Origin: Emticicia sp. CRIBPO
GTDB taxonomy: Bacteria; Bacteroidota; Bacteroidia; Cytophagales; Spirosomataceae
Direction of reading: 5' to 3'
Length of the DNA stretch: 64,000 nt
NCBI RefSeq assembly: GCF_009905725.1
Contig: NZ_JAAAKV010000007.1
Location: 1 to 64,000 of the forward strand
The notes under the pieces were generated by a model. That model was not told where the DNA came from. It searched no databases and saw nothing but the letters and a program-made list of their open reading frames with translations. The translations under genes were made by a program, and so were the position numbers. Below, piece by piece: positions 35,347-44,072 of this stretch. The number at the start of each line of letters is the position of its first letter. The stretch's first letter is position 1.

Positions 35347-36039
35347 CTAATTCCGGCTTTTAATAAGTTTAGCAGGAACTCCACCATAAATACTATTTTC
35401 TTTATAGGTACCAGCAACAACTACTGCACCGGCAGCAATAATACAACCAGATTCAATATTTGCTCCATCCAAAATAGTAACTTTAGAACCAATCCAACAA
35501 TTTTCCCCAATTTTTATACCCTGATGGCTAACACCCTGGAGTCGGATCGGTACATTTAAATCCGCATAGTTATGGTTTTCTGAATGAAGACTCACAAAAT
35601 TTCCCATTATTGTGTCATTGCCAATGCTTATACCACCAGCACATCCCAGAAGTGAAAAGCTACCTATTCCAACATTATCTCCAATTATTAAGCCCACTCC
35701 TTTATGATGTATCGAACCGCTGCATTCTACATGGCTGTTCTTTCCAATTGAAACATTCTTCCCTAAAACTATACCATTTTCGGAATAGGCATCCACATAG
35801 CATCCGTCATGAATCACAGCGTTACCTGAGAATTGAAACTTTGATGCACATCTTACCGTAACATTCCTGCCTATTCCAATCAATAACTTACTCTTCCGGA
35901 AGGTTAGAAACCCTCTGGCAAATGAAATTCCATTTCTCAAAATAAAACCTCCAAAATAGCGAGCATTCAGGTCACCTTCAAAATCCTTTTTCTCTCCCCG
36001 GTATAAATAATAAACAGTAGACAGTAATTTACTAATCAT
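35347..36039 (-). CDS. Hexapeptide-repeat (left-handed beta-helix) O-acetyltransferase
   Basis: A 230-residue acyltransferase of the WbbJ/WcaF/maltose-acetyltransferase-like class. The central part has many hexapeptide repeats (such as GNAVIHDGCYV, GKNVSIGKNSHVE, GDNVGIGSFSLLG), the likely catalytic His in SLHSENHNY, and a typical late segment IGENCWIGSKVTILDGANIESGCIIAAGAVV cut into turns. The C-terminus ends with YGGVPAKLIK. It probably O-acetylates a sugar in the repeat unit. It overlaps the upstream glycosyltransferase gene by 4 bases and abuts the next one. Confidence 0.92.
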   Translation of the reverse strand: MISKLLSTVYYLYRGEKKDFEGDLNARYFGGFILRNGISFARGFLTFRKSKLLIGIGRNVTVRCASKFQFSGNAVIHDGCYVDAYSENGIVLGKNVSIGKNSHVECSGSIHHKGVGLIIGDNVGIGSFSLLGCAGGISIGNDTIMGNFVSLHSENHNYADLNVPIRLQGVSHQGIKIGENCWIGSKVTILDGANIESGCIIAAGAVVVAGTYKENSIYGGVPAKLIKSRN

Positions 36040-37310
36040 GTTGATTTTTGATTAAAATTTACTATTGCTTCATTATAATATTTCTCAATATCCTGAATTC
36101 TGCTTGATGCAGTATACTTGTTTAGACAAACAGAAAAATGATTTCTTTTCTCATCCAGAATCCTGGGCTCTTCTAATATTAGTTTTAGTTTCTCTCTGAA
36201 TCTCAACACTAAATCGTCATAATTTTTGACATCTAAAGCGACTAAAAACCCACATTTATCGCAAATTACATTCGCCATTCCACAATGATCTAATGAAATA
36301 GTCGGAACCCCACTTTCAAAAGCCTCCCAAAGTACCGTGGGCGTTCCTTCAGATAAAGATGTTGATATATGTAAATCTGCTGATTGCAAAAGGTCCTTTA
36401 CCTGACTTCTTGGCACTTGCCCAATAAAAGAGATTTTTGAATCTAATTTATTAAACACTGCATTCTCTTCCATTTTATTTCTTAGTGCACCATCTCCGAC
36501 CACATTCAAACTCCAGTTATACTGATTAAGTCCACTTAGAGCATCCAGTAAAAGAGTTAAATTCTTACGAGCATCAATACTTCCGATCCATATCAAATTT
36601 AGTTTTGAATAATCCTTCGGATTAACTTTTATTAAATTACTTTTCACAAAGGTCTCAGGTAGAATGTAAGACTTTTTCCTAAAGTATTTTAAAATATTAT
36701 CTGAGTCTGTTTTTGTAACGGAAATAATGACGTCTGCCCTTTGAGCTGCCTTTTTGATCCGCATTGAAAAATTCAAATATGCCCATTTTACAAAGTTTCT
36801 GAAAAGTATACTTAACGCAGATTTCTTGTTTTTCCAGTTAATCAAATTTGTTGGAAGTATATATGTCCCACTTATTGAACCCCAAACAAAAGGAGCATCA
36901 ATTTTCCATAAAAACCCAGGTTCTCTAAAACCTGTAGGATTCAACTGATGAATAATGTCAAAATGATTTTCTTTTTGAAGTTTTTTCGCAATACGATAAA
37001 CGTCCCATTGATAGAAATAAAATGCAGGAGAAAAAAAAATCCAGAAACCCAGAATATTTAGTTTATTAATATTCCTTGCCCAAAAGCCAGGATTTACTTT
37101 TATAAATTTTATGTTCTCATTGTATCCATTCTTACTTATTTCTTCTATTTCCGATGTGTCGCCCATATCATTACCTGAGGCTCCATAAAGTACATAAACC
37201 AAATATTTCTCTGCTAAAACATTTACGGCATTCCATCCAATGGCATACTCAGACCCTTTAGTAGGAGATAAGGCATAAATATTTACCAGTATTTTCTTTC
37301 TGTGTTCCAT
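36036..37310 (-). CDS. Family 4 glycosyltransferase
   Basis: A 424-residue GT-B enzyme. N-terminal YALSPTKGSEYAIGWN and FDIIHQLNPTGFREPGFLW are typical of GT4 enzymes of this type. The C-terminal domain has LIWIGSIDARKNLTLLLDAL, FIGQVPRSQV and LHISTSLSEGTPTVLWEAFESGVPTI with the conserved Glu residues. It is one of four glycosyltransferases in the locus. It overlaps the acyltransferase gene by 4 bases and begins 17 bases after the family 2 glycosyltransferase gene. Donor and linkage unknown. Confidence 0.9.
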   Translation of the reverse strand: MEHRKKILVNIYALSPTKGSEYAIGWNAVNVLAEKYLVYVLYGASGNDMGDTSEIEEISKNGYNENIKFIKVNPGFWARNINKLNILGFWIFFSPAFYFYQWDVYRIAKKLQKENHFDIIHQLNPTGFREPGFLWKIDAPFVWGSISGTYILPTNLINWKNKKSALSILFRNFVKWAYLNFSMRIKKAAQRADVIISVTKTDSDNILKYFRKKSYILPETFVKSNLIKVNPKDYSKLNLIWIGSIDARKNLTLLLDALSGLNQYNWSLNVVGDGALRNKMEENAVFNKLDSKISFIGQVPRSQVKDLLQSADLHISTSLSEGTPTVLWEAFESGVPTISLDHCGMANVICDKCGFLVALDVKNYDDLVLRFREKLKLILEEPRILDEKRNHFSVCLNKYTASSRIQDIEKYYNEAIVNFNQKST

Positions 37311-37327
37311 TTTTAATTTTCTATATG

Positions 37328-38056
37328 CTAATTTTTAGAATGTATCAGTTTTGATAAGTATCCCTGATAAAAAGTTACCAGTAAATCTAACCACATGCTT
37401 TTATAGTGTTTTTGTCTTATCATCTTTTCTTCAGAGTGACTCTTTTCCGTATTTTGAGATGCTCCGCCTACTCTCATATAAATCAACACATCATCTATGA
37501 CATTAAATTTCGAATTCTCTTTTACAGCCCTCAAGGTCCAGTCATAATCTATCGCAATTGAATAGTTCAGATTAAACAAGCCTACTTTTTTAGCTATGCT
37601 TACAGGTGTGTACATAGTAGGATGGAGGACATACATGCCGAAAGGTAGCAGATGCGGCCTGCTTTTCATTTTCTTTATAAAGCTGCCGGTTTGGGTAATC
37701 AGATTTAAAGAGCCACAAATAATTGTTTGCTCATCAGTATAATTATCAGCAATAATACCGACACACTTATCTGAAGAAAAATAATCATCAGAGTTTAAAA
37801 AGCCTACCAAGCCTTCTTTACAATATGCCAATCCTTTATTAAATGCATCTGCAATACCTTTATCAGGTTCTGACAAAATGACTTTTATATGATCAGAATA
37901 TTTTTTTATTATTTCCATTGACGAATCCTGAGACCCGCCATCAATTAAGATATAATTAATGTTTTTATAATCTTGATTTATTACGCTCAGGATAGTTTGC
38001 TCTATGTACTTTTCTGAATTGAACGAAATGGTAATAATATTTACTAATGGCCTCAT
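37328..38056 (-). CDS. Family 2 glycosyltransferase
   Basis: A 242-residue GT-A enzyme. It starts with VNIITISFNSEKYIEQTILSV, has the metal/donor motifs YILIDGGSQDSS and GLVGFLNSDDYFSSD, and the YDWTLRAVKEN acceptor-site segment near residue 175. The resemblance is to WcaA/WcaE-like and PGL-type transferases in O-antigen loci. It works in the cytoplasm on lipid-linked intermediates. It follows the polymerase gene by 14 bases. Confidence 0.92.
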   Translation of the reverse strand: MRPLVNIITISFNSEKYIEQTILSVINQDYKNINYILIDGGSQDSSMEIIKKYSDHIKVILSEPDKGIADAFNKGLAYCKEGLVGFLNSDDYFSSDKCVGIIADNYTDEQTIICGSLNLITQTGSFIKKMKSRPHLLPFGMYVLHPTMYTPVSIAKKVGLFNLNYSIAIDYDWTLRAVKENSKFNVIDDVLIYMRVGGASQNTEKSHSEEKMIRQKHYKSMWLDLLVTFYQGYLSKLIHSKN

Positions 38057-38070
38057 ATTTCCCTGTTTTT

Positions 38071-39321
38071 TTAAAATAATTCTCCGTACATCTTATAATC
38101 TATCATTTTGAAATATATGACAAATAAAAACACATACAGAAACTCAAATTCTAAGTTAAAAAAGCTCGAAACAACAAGGTTCGCTACTATTAATGAGGCT
38201 ATAGAAGCTTTCACCAATCTTTCTAAAAATAAGACTTTAGAGTCCCCCGGAAAAACTAAAGACACTTTAGTCGTATCTTTGAAAATATAGAAGAAAAAGA
38301 AGAAATATAATAAAATACCTGAAAGTCCGGTTTTGATTAATAAATATAAGAACCCATTATGTAAAATGGGGATGAATCGGAATTCTGTATTTCCCAATGG
38401 CACATACATTCCAAGATCTACCATTGCTCCAAAACCCTTCCCAAAAACTTTTTCTAAAGAAGTCCCTTCTCCAAAAGAAGAAATAGCCATTAGTGATTCA
38501 AATCCGCGAAAATTAATTATGATGTCTCGCTGGGTTGAATAATCTTTTGTTTCCAGTTCGGTGAATGACCTGATTAATTTAGTCATAAAAGTCATCCCCC
38601 CCCTGTCAGTCTTTTCGTCATACGATTCAAAGCTTCCGATACTTATTACTGCAAAAAGCGGGATGAGCGTAATGAGGATAATTACAATCCTCTTTTTAAA
38701 ACTGATCGCATTGAAATACATAAAAAACAAAAAGACAATTCCAATAACCAGGTATGTCCTGGATCCGGATAAAATCAGGGCAATTATATTGATCGCTATT
38801 GCAGAATATCTGACAAGTCCATTATAAGGAATAGTTATCCCGATTCTTTTATTGAACAACAATATAAATAATGATATAATCATGAGTGAGTTGCCCGGAC
38901 TTACTTCATTTCTGATCAAAGTAAAATTATTAACCAGGTCAAAGTCAAACTTTTGTATAGAAATAGCTGTATGCAAAAATGAAAAAATGATACCTAATAA
39001 AACAAATAATGAAATAACTTCTTCCAAAGAAAACTTCTTTGCCAAAACGTATCCCATCATAATGCAGATGACGGGAATAAGAAAATAATAAATATCTCTG
39101 ATAACATCTACAAACGGGAATCTCAATAATCCCGTAATACCTAATAATATAGGCAAAATCACCAAAGGCAATCGTTTAAAAAAATATCTGTCTATTCTGC
39201 TGAAAGGGAACCCCACCAGTAAAATTAAAATATTCACAATGTAATTCGGCCAGAACATTTCCTTAAAGAAAATCAGCACAACAAGAACTAATAATAATAT
39301 AAAGACTATTTTCTTTTGCAT
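38071..39321 (-). CDS. O-antigen/exopolysaccharide polymerase (Wzy-like)
   Basis: A 416-residue, very hydrophobic protein with about eleven membrane segments and a larger polar loop around residues 240-325 (FESYDEKTDRGGM to the FRFIPILHNGFLYLL stretch). The late HNGFLYLLIKTGLSG motif is the most conserved feature of Wzy/WaaL-type polymerases and ligases. In a Wzx/Wzy pathway it joins repeat units at the periplasmic face. Sequence conservation in this class is low, so the call rests on topology, the HNG motif and its place among flippase, glycosyltransferase and chain-length genes. A WaaL-type ligase is the main alternative. Confidence 0.85.
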   Translation of the reverse strand: MQKKIVFILLLVLVVLIFFKEMFWPNYIVNILILLVGFPFSRIDRYFFKRLPLVILPILLGITGLLRFPFVDVIRDIYYFLIPVICIMMGYVLAKKFSLEEVISLFVLLGIIFSFLHTAISIQKFDFDLVNNFTLIRNEVSPGNSLMIISLFILLFNKRIGITIPYNGLVRYSAIAINIIALILSGSRTYLVIGIVFLFFMYFNAISFKKRIVIILITLIPLFAVISIGSFESYDEKTDRGGMTFMTKLIRSFTELETKDYSTQRDIIINFRGFESLMAISSFGEGTSLEKVFGKGFGAMVDLGMYVPLGNTEFRFIPILHNGFLYLLIKTGLSGILLYFFFFFYIFKDTTKVSLVFPGDSKVLFLERLVKASIASLIVANLVVSSFFNLEFEFLYVFLFVIYFKMIDYKMYGELF

Positions 39322-39355
39322 TTCTTATCACTGTTAGTTCTTATATCTTACAATT

Positions 39356-40069
39356 CTATTTATAAAATACTCCATCCACTTGTAATAATTGAGATGTATT
39401 CGGATCTGAAAAAACCGGTTCCAAAAAACACAAACGATATCCCAAATCTGAAAGATAATTTATCATTTCAACCATTAGTGGCTCATCTTCATACAATTCA
39501 ATCAATGACATTTCTAATTGTATTCCTTTAATACTAGACATTGAATTAAGGCCACCTTCCAGAACTCTCTTTTCAAAACCCTGAGTATCTACTTTTAAAA
39601 AAATATTTCTCTGAATATCCAGAACCTTCTCTTCAAATAAGGTATCAAGCTTTTTAATGATAATTTCTTCTCTTCTTGTATAGACGGACTGCGGGGCACT
39701 TTTTAAATGATTTGGCGACATATCTAAAATTGAACTACTCTCGGAATTTGACGCTACATTTATTTCACTTTTGCCGTCAAAATCACCTATGGCAATGTTA
39801 AATACTTTCCACTGATCGTCGTGACCGGATCTTTTTTTTAGTTTTTCAAAAGCGTCTTTCAATGGCTCAAAAGAATAGATATCCCCATTGTAACCTAATG
39901 AACGGATGGTATTTGCATAATCTCCAACATTTGCCCCAATATCAAGCAATAAGTTTATTTCATACTTTTCAAGCAATGCAGCTGGCCTAAAAACCCCTGC
40001 CGGTCTTTTTTGAATATTTATACCATTTCTCCTTAAATAATACTTAAACTTTGAAAACATTTTTAACAT
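39356..40069 (-). CDS. FkbM-family methyltransferase
   Basis: A 237-residue SAM-dependent methyltransferase. Motif I is LLDIGANVGDYANTIRSLG near residue 37-55, then IYSFEPLKDAFEKLKK, and FLKVDTQGFEKRVLEGG with the acidic residue typical of FkbM enzymes. Members O-methylate sugars or polyketides. In this locus it likely caps or decorates the polysaccharide with a methyl group. It lies between the flippase and polymerase genes with gaps of 30 and 34 bases. Confidence 0.93.
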   Translation of the reverse strand: MLKMFSKFKYYLRRNGINIQKRPAGVFRPAALLEKYEINLLLDIGANVGDYANTIRSLGYNGDIYSFEPLKDAFEKLKKRSGHDDQWKVFNIAIGDFDGKSEINVASNSESSSILDMSPNHLKSAPQSVYTRREEIIIKKLDTLFEEKVLDIQRNIFLKVDTQGFEKRVLEGGLNSMSSIKGIQLEMSLIELYEDEPLMVEMINYLSDLGYRLCFLEPVFSDPNTSQLLQVDGVFYK

Positions 40070-40099
40070 AAGTGTGAAATTAAAGTTTGATTCCTTTGT

Positions 40100-41458
40100 C
40101 TATTTATTCCATATGCCGTTCGCCGTTTTTGACACAATTTTTTTGTATTGAATGTATGTTACAAAAACCAGTGGTAAAAGAATGATTGTAGAAGCATTTA
40201 TTACCCCCGAAACCCCCATATACTTTGTCAAAATATAGGCAAGGGGCAAATAAAAGACTAATGCAAATATAGAATGTATTGTTTGAATATAGATTTTACC
40301 CGTCCCATTGATTACATAAATATAAGTCGAATGCAAGTTATATACGATAGCATAAATTGAAATTGAAACTGAAATTGAAAAAGGTATGTGAACGGTTTTG
40401 CCAATCCAGAAATCATAAAAGAAATTTGAGATAAGAATTAATAACGCTGTTAACAGAATGGAGAGATACCATAGTTTTTGTATCTTTTTTACTGAATTTC
40501 GTATCCAGTCAATGTCGCCTTTTGCATATGCATTCGTAAAAGCTGACCACATAGGATTAACAATTATAACAAATATAACCATAATGATATTGAAATATTT
40601 GTATGCAATATTATAAGAAGTAACTTCTTTAGCCCCGTAAAGCTGAATAATAATAAAATTTGAGGAAGAAAATATTAATAATGTACTCAGTTGAATAATA
40701 AAGAACTTAACCCCAAGCCCCAATAAATCTTTAATATACTTTACGTTTACACTAGCATAGCTTGGGGCTATTAATTTATATCTTCCCCTGAAAAGGATTA
40801 TTGATGCTATAGAAAAAACAAACGGATAAGTAATGCTGAAAGCGATCGAAACCAATTTCAGAGAGCCTTTTGTAGTCTCTGTTAATATAAAAATAATAAT
40901 CACAGATAATATACTGCTTACTACACTTAAGAGGGTATCAAATGCCGGACGCTGATCAGCTAAAAGAATTATGCCCAATAGTTTGAATACAAACCTAAGA
41001 CAAAATAAGCCACAGAGCCACAAAACCATTCCTGAAATATATTCACCAGATTCAGGGCTGATATTTAATATCACACTCCAATTTAAAAACTGGTTAATTG
41101 AAGTCATTATTAAAAAAAAACCTGCCGAAATTAAAATAAAAAAGACAAAGGCTGTGCTAACATATGATTTACCTAATTCATAGTCTTTTTTGGCCAATGC
41201 CTCTGATAATTTATTGCGAAGTCCGTGTCCGATTCCAATATCAAAAAAGTCAACCCAAATTAATATTGAACTGAGGGTTAGCCAAATACCATATTCTGTA
41301 GGATTCAGATAATTAATGGTTATCGGAACAACGATAAACGAAACAAGTATACTAACCCCTCTTAAAAAAAACAGAGATATTATATTCAATTTTAAAAGGA
41401 CTGACCTTTCGTGACCCTTTGTGAAAAAATTTTTTATTTTTTTTATTTGATTCATCAA
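40100..41458 (-). CDS. Polysaccharide flippase (Wzx-like, PST/MATE-type)
   Basis: A 452-residue protein with about twelve to fourteen membrane segments. The N-terminus includes LFFLRGVSILVSFIVVPITINYLNPTEYGIWLT and DIGIGHGLRNKLSEALA, characteristic of the polysaccharide transporter family. It should flip undecaprenyl-linked repeat units from the cytoplasmic to the periplasmic face. It is the second gene after the UDP-sugar dehydrogenase (75-base gap). Together with the polymerase and chain-length genes it defines a Wzx/Wzy-dependent pathway. Confidence 0.92.
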   Translation of the reverse strand: MMNQIKKIKNFFTKGHERSVLLKLNIISLFFLRGVSILVSFIVVPITINYLNPTEYGIWLTLSSILIWVDFFDIGIGHGLRNKLSEALAKKDYELGKSYVSTAFVFFILISAGFFLIMTSINQFLNWSVILNISPESGEYISGMVLWLCGLFCLRFVFKLLGIILLADQRPAFDTLLSVVSSILSVIIIFILTETTKGSLKLVSIAFSITYPFVFSIASIILFRGRYKLIAPSYASVNVKYIKDLLGLGVKFFIIQLSTLLIFSSSNFIIIQLYGAKEVTSYNIAYKYFNIIMVIFVIIVNPMWSAFTNAYAKGDIDWIRNSVKKIQKLWYLSILLTALLILISNFFYDFWIGKTVHIPFSISVSISIYAIVYNLHSTYIYVINGTGKIYIQTIHSIFALVFYLPLAYILTKYMGVSGVINASTIILLPLVFVTYIQYKKIVSKTANGIWNK

Positions 41459-41533
41459 ATAAGCCTTAGTTTTTAATCGTACATTAAAATTTATCTGCCA
41501 TGGAAAATACCTCTTCCTAAATTGAATCCGCTA

Positions 41534-42850
41534 CTACAATCGGCCATCAACCATGTCCCTATCCAGAAATGATTTAGCATCAAATATCACTCCCTCACTA
41601 ATTTTTATACTTCCATAATTGAAATCCACAAATTCATTATGGGCTACAGCCACAATAATCGCGTTATATTTAGTGCATTCACTGACATTGGTAAAAATAT
41701 CCAGATCATATTCTTTCTTTACTTCTTCAACATTTGCCCATGGATCGAAAATATCTACTTCAATTCCAAACTGAATTAATTCATGATAAATATCTATTAC
41801 ACGTGTATTTCTCACATCGGGGCAATTCTCTTTGAAAGTAATACCCATTATTAAAGCTTTGGCTCCTTTTATTTTATGGTCCTTCTGAATCATCAGCCTC
41901 ACTACTTTATTAGCCACAAAAGCACCCATCTGCTCGTTAACCATATGTCCGGAAAGGATTACATTAGGATAGTATCCCAATGTCTTGGCTTTATGGGTAA
42001 GATAATAAGGATCTACCCCTATGCAATGACCACCAACGAGACCCGGACGATACTTGATAAAGTTCCATTTCGTGGCAGCTGCATCGATTACATCCTGAGT
42101 ATCAATATTCAAACGGTCACAAATTAAAGCCAGCTCATTCACAAATGAAATATTGACATTTCTTTGAGCATTTTCAATGGCTTTAGAAGCTTCAGCCACT
42201 TTAATACTGGGCGCCTTATGGGTCCCTGCTTCAATAATGGATTTGTAGAGGCTGTCAACTTTATCAGCAGTTTCAGGTGTTGAACCGCTGGTAACCTTTT
42301 TTATTTTAGTAAGTGTATTGATTTTATCTCCGGGATTTACCCGTTCAGGAGAATAACCAATATAAAAATCTTCATTATATTTTAGTCCTGACGTTTTTTC
42401 CAACACCGGAACACAGTCGTCTTCGGTACATCCTGGATAAACTGTGGACTCGTAAATAACCAAGTCCCCTTTCTTGAGTATCGACCCCAGCATTTTTGAG
42501 GCATTGATAAGTAAGGTAAGATCCGGAGCTTTAAATTTATCTATTGGTGTTGGTACAGTAACGATAAAGACATTATACAGGTCAAGATGCTGTTGATCCG
42601 ATGAGAGATAAAGCCCTTTATTCTTCAATGAAAAATTGTCAGGCTTAACTATATTCTGTAAATCATTCAGATTAGACTCATTCGTACGGTCGATACCTTT
42701 TTTCAGTTCTTCAATTCTCTTAACATCTATATCAAAACCTAATACATTGTACTTCTTGCCAAATTCCATGGCAAGTGGTAAACCAACGTAACCCAATCCG
42801 ATAACGGCTATTTTGGTGTCCGGAATAATATCAGTTGTTTTTCTTTTCAC
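41534..42850 (-). CDS. UDP-N-acetylhexosamine 6-dehydrogenase (WbpO/VipA/TviB type)
   Basis: A 438-residue nucleotide-sugar dehydrogenase. It has the NAD-binding motif GLGYVGLPLA (18-27), the YSPERVNPGD segment, the central SKAIENAQRNVNISFVNELA helix typical of the GalNAc/ManNAc-acid dehydrogenase group, and the catalytic Cys-276 in GGHCIGVDPYYL. It oxidises C6 of UDP-GalNAc or UDP-GlcNAc in two steps to the uronic acid. The motif set favours the Vi-antigen/WbpO group over UDP-glucose dehydrogenase. Its product would give the polysaccharide an acidic sugar. It starts after a 169-base gap that separates it from the chain-length gene, so an internal promoter is possible. Confidence 0.92.
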   Translation of the reverse strand: MKRKTTDIIPDTKIAVIGLGYVGLPLAMEFGKKYNVLGFDIDVKRIEELKKGIDRTNESNLNDLQNIVKPDNFSLKNKGLYLSSDQQHLDLYNVFIVTVPTPIDKFKAPDLTLLINASKMLGSILKKGDLVIYESTVYPGCTEDDCVPVLEKTSGLKYNEDFYIGYSPERVNPGDKINTLTKIKKVTSGSTPETADKVDSLYKSIIEAGTHKAPSIKVAEASKAIENAQRNVNISFVNELALICDRLNIDTQDVIDAAATKWNFIKYRPGLVGGHCIGVDPYYLTHKAKTLGYYPNVILSGHMVNEQMGAFVANKVVRLMIQKDHKIKGAKALIMGITFKENCPDVRNTRVIDIYHELIQFGIEVDIFDPWANVEEVKKEYDLDIFTNVSECTKYNAIIVAVAHNEFVDFNYGSIKISEGVIFDAKSFLDRDMVDGRL

Positions 42851-43019
42851 TTAGAGTAAGTTGAAACACAGAAGGAAACTTGATGACTTCATTTCTTGCA
42901 ATTGTCTTAGTTGGTTGATTTATATAATTTTCAAACACTACAGCTTAGCTATTTTTCAATTCCATTTAACAGATCAAAGATGTAATTGTATAATCCAGGT
43001 CCTTAGCAAAAACAAAATA

Positions 43020-44072
43020 TTAATTGGAATTAAGAATAAGCTTATAATTTTTACTTTTTAAGAGGATTATTATCAGACCTGAAATAATTCCGAAAAAAAA
43101 TGCCCCTGCTAAGATAATAATTTTTTTAGGTTCACTTTTCAAGGTCGGTACTACCGGTGGTTCCAATGTTTTAAAAACAGGCGTTTCCTGATTAAGTCTG
43201 ATTTTAGCCTCTTCGTATTTTTTCAATAATTCATTATAAAATGAAGATGATATCTTATACTCAGATTCAAGACGCTCACGCTGAACATCAGCGGCTTGGA
43301 TACGGATAGTAGGTGCTTGAAATTGATCTGAATATTGTGCCTTTTTCTCTTGGTTAGAGTAAAATTTACCTCTGGAAACAGCTACCCTCTCCGCAAGGAA
43401 TTCTACTTCTTTTCTCAATTTTTCCGTACGATAAGAAGTCACATAATTAGTAAGATAATCAATAGCAAACTTAGCAACATCAGCAGCCACAACAGGATCC
43501 GGCATTTTACTGGTAATCAAAATCAATCCGGATTTTCTATCTACAGATGCATTGACCCTGATTCTTAAATCTTTAATTCTTTTCTGATTAAGAAGATTCA
43601 AAACTAAAATTCCATTTTCTTTCACCGGGAATTTGTTCAGCATCCTATCTTCAAATTTTTTATCCTTTTCTACAGCATTATGGTAAAAATAATCAAAGGA
43701 TATCTCACGATTATCTTTGGTTCTAACTTTAGTTTTGAGTAATTCGATATAAAAAGGTGTGCTGTTTATAATATCAGGATACAGATCAGGCCTTATTGCA
43801 TCTGCACTGTTTCCGGCAGATCCCAAATCTACACCAGCCAAGCTGGCTAAACCGGCAAACTGACTCAATCCACTCCCCTTTGATTGTACTTCAGGTAAAA
43901 TCTTCCCATCAGATATAAACTCTTCTCTGGCGGTAAAAGCATAATATGCCCCGCCCAATAGAGAAAGAAGTATTATGCAAAAGAAAATCCATTTTTCCTT
44001 CCTGAAGATCTGAGGAAGAGCTCCAAAATTGATCTTTACTTCATCACGAACATTCTGCGAAATTTCTGTCAT
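43020..44072 (-). CDS. Polysaccharide chain-length determinant (Wzz/GNVR-type, no kinase domain)
   Basis: A 350-residue inner-membrane protein. One membrane segment is near residues 28-46 and the other near 323-343, with a large periplasmic part between them that is rich in coiled-coil heptads (about 220-300). The C-terminal tail after the second segment is very short, so there is no BY-kinase ATPase domain. It would set polymer length and connect the polymerase to the SLBB export protein. It overlaps the export gene by 4 bases. Wzc-type kinase function, if needed, must come from elsewhere in the genome. Confidence 0.9.
   Translation of the reverse strand: MTEISQNVRDEVKINFGALPQIFRKEKWIFFCIILLSLLGGAYYAFTAREEFISDGKILPEVQSKGSGLSQFAGLASLAGVDLGSAGNSADAIRPDLYPDIINSTPFYIELLKTKVRTKDNREISFDYFYHNAVEKDKKFEDRMLNKFPVKENGILVLNLLNQKRIKDLRIRVNASVDRKSGLILITSKMPDPVVAADVAKFAIDYLTNYVTSYRTEKLRKEVEFLAERVAVSRGKFYSNQEKKAQYSDQFQAPTIRIQAADVQRERLESEYKISSSFYNELLKKYEEAKIRLNQETPVFKTLEPPVVPTLKSEPKKIIILAGAFFFGIISGLIIILLKSKNYKLILNSN

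Noticed and set aside
38108-39088. Chain of short plus-strand frames opposite the polymerase gene
   Set aside because: They are antisense to a hydrophobic Wzy-like protein and look like low-complexity Lys/Asn/Ile sequence produced by AT-rich complementary codons.
42861-43061. Short plus-strand frame in the gap between the dehydrogenase and chain-length genes
   Set aside because: 66 residues with no motif, no promoter or leader features, and it runs into the opposite gene; the gap is better read as leader DNA of the dehydrogenase gene.
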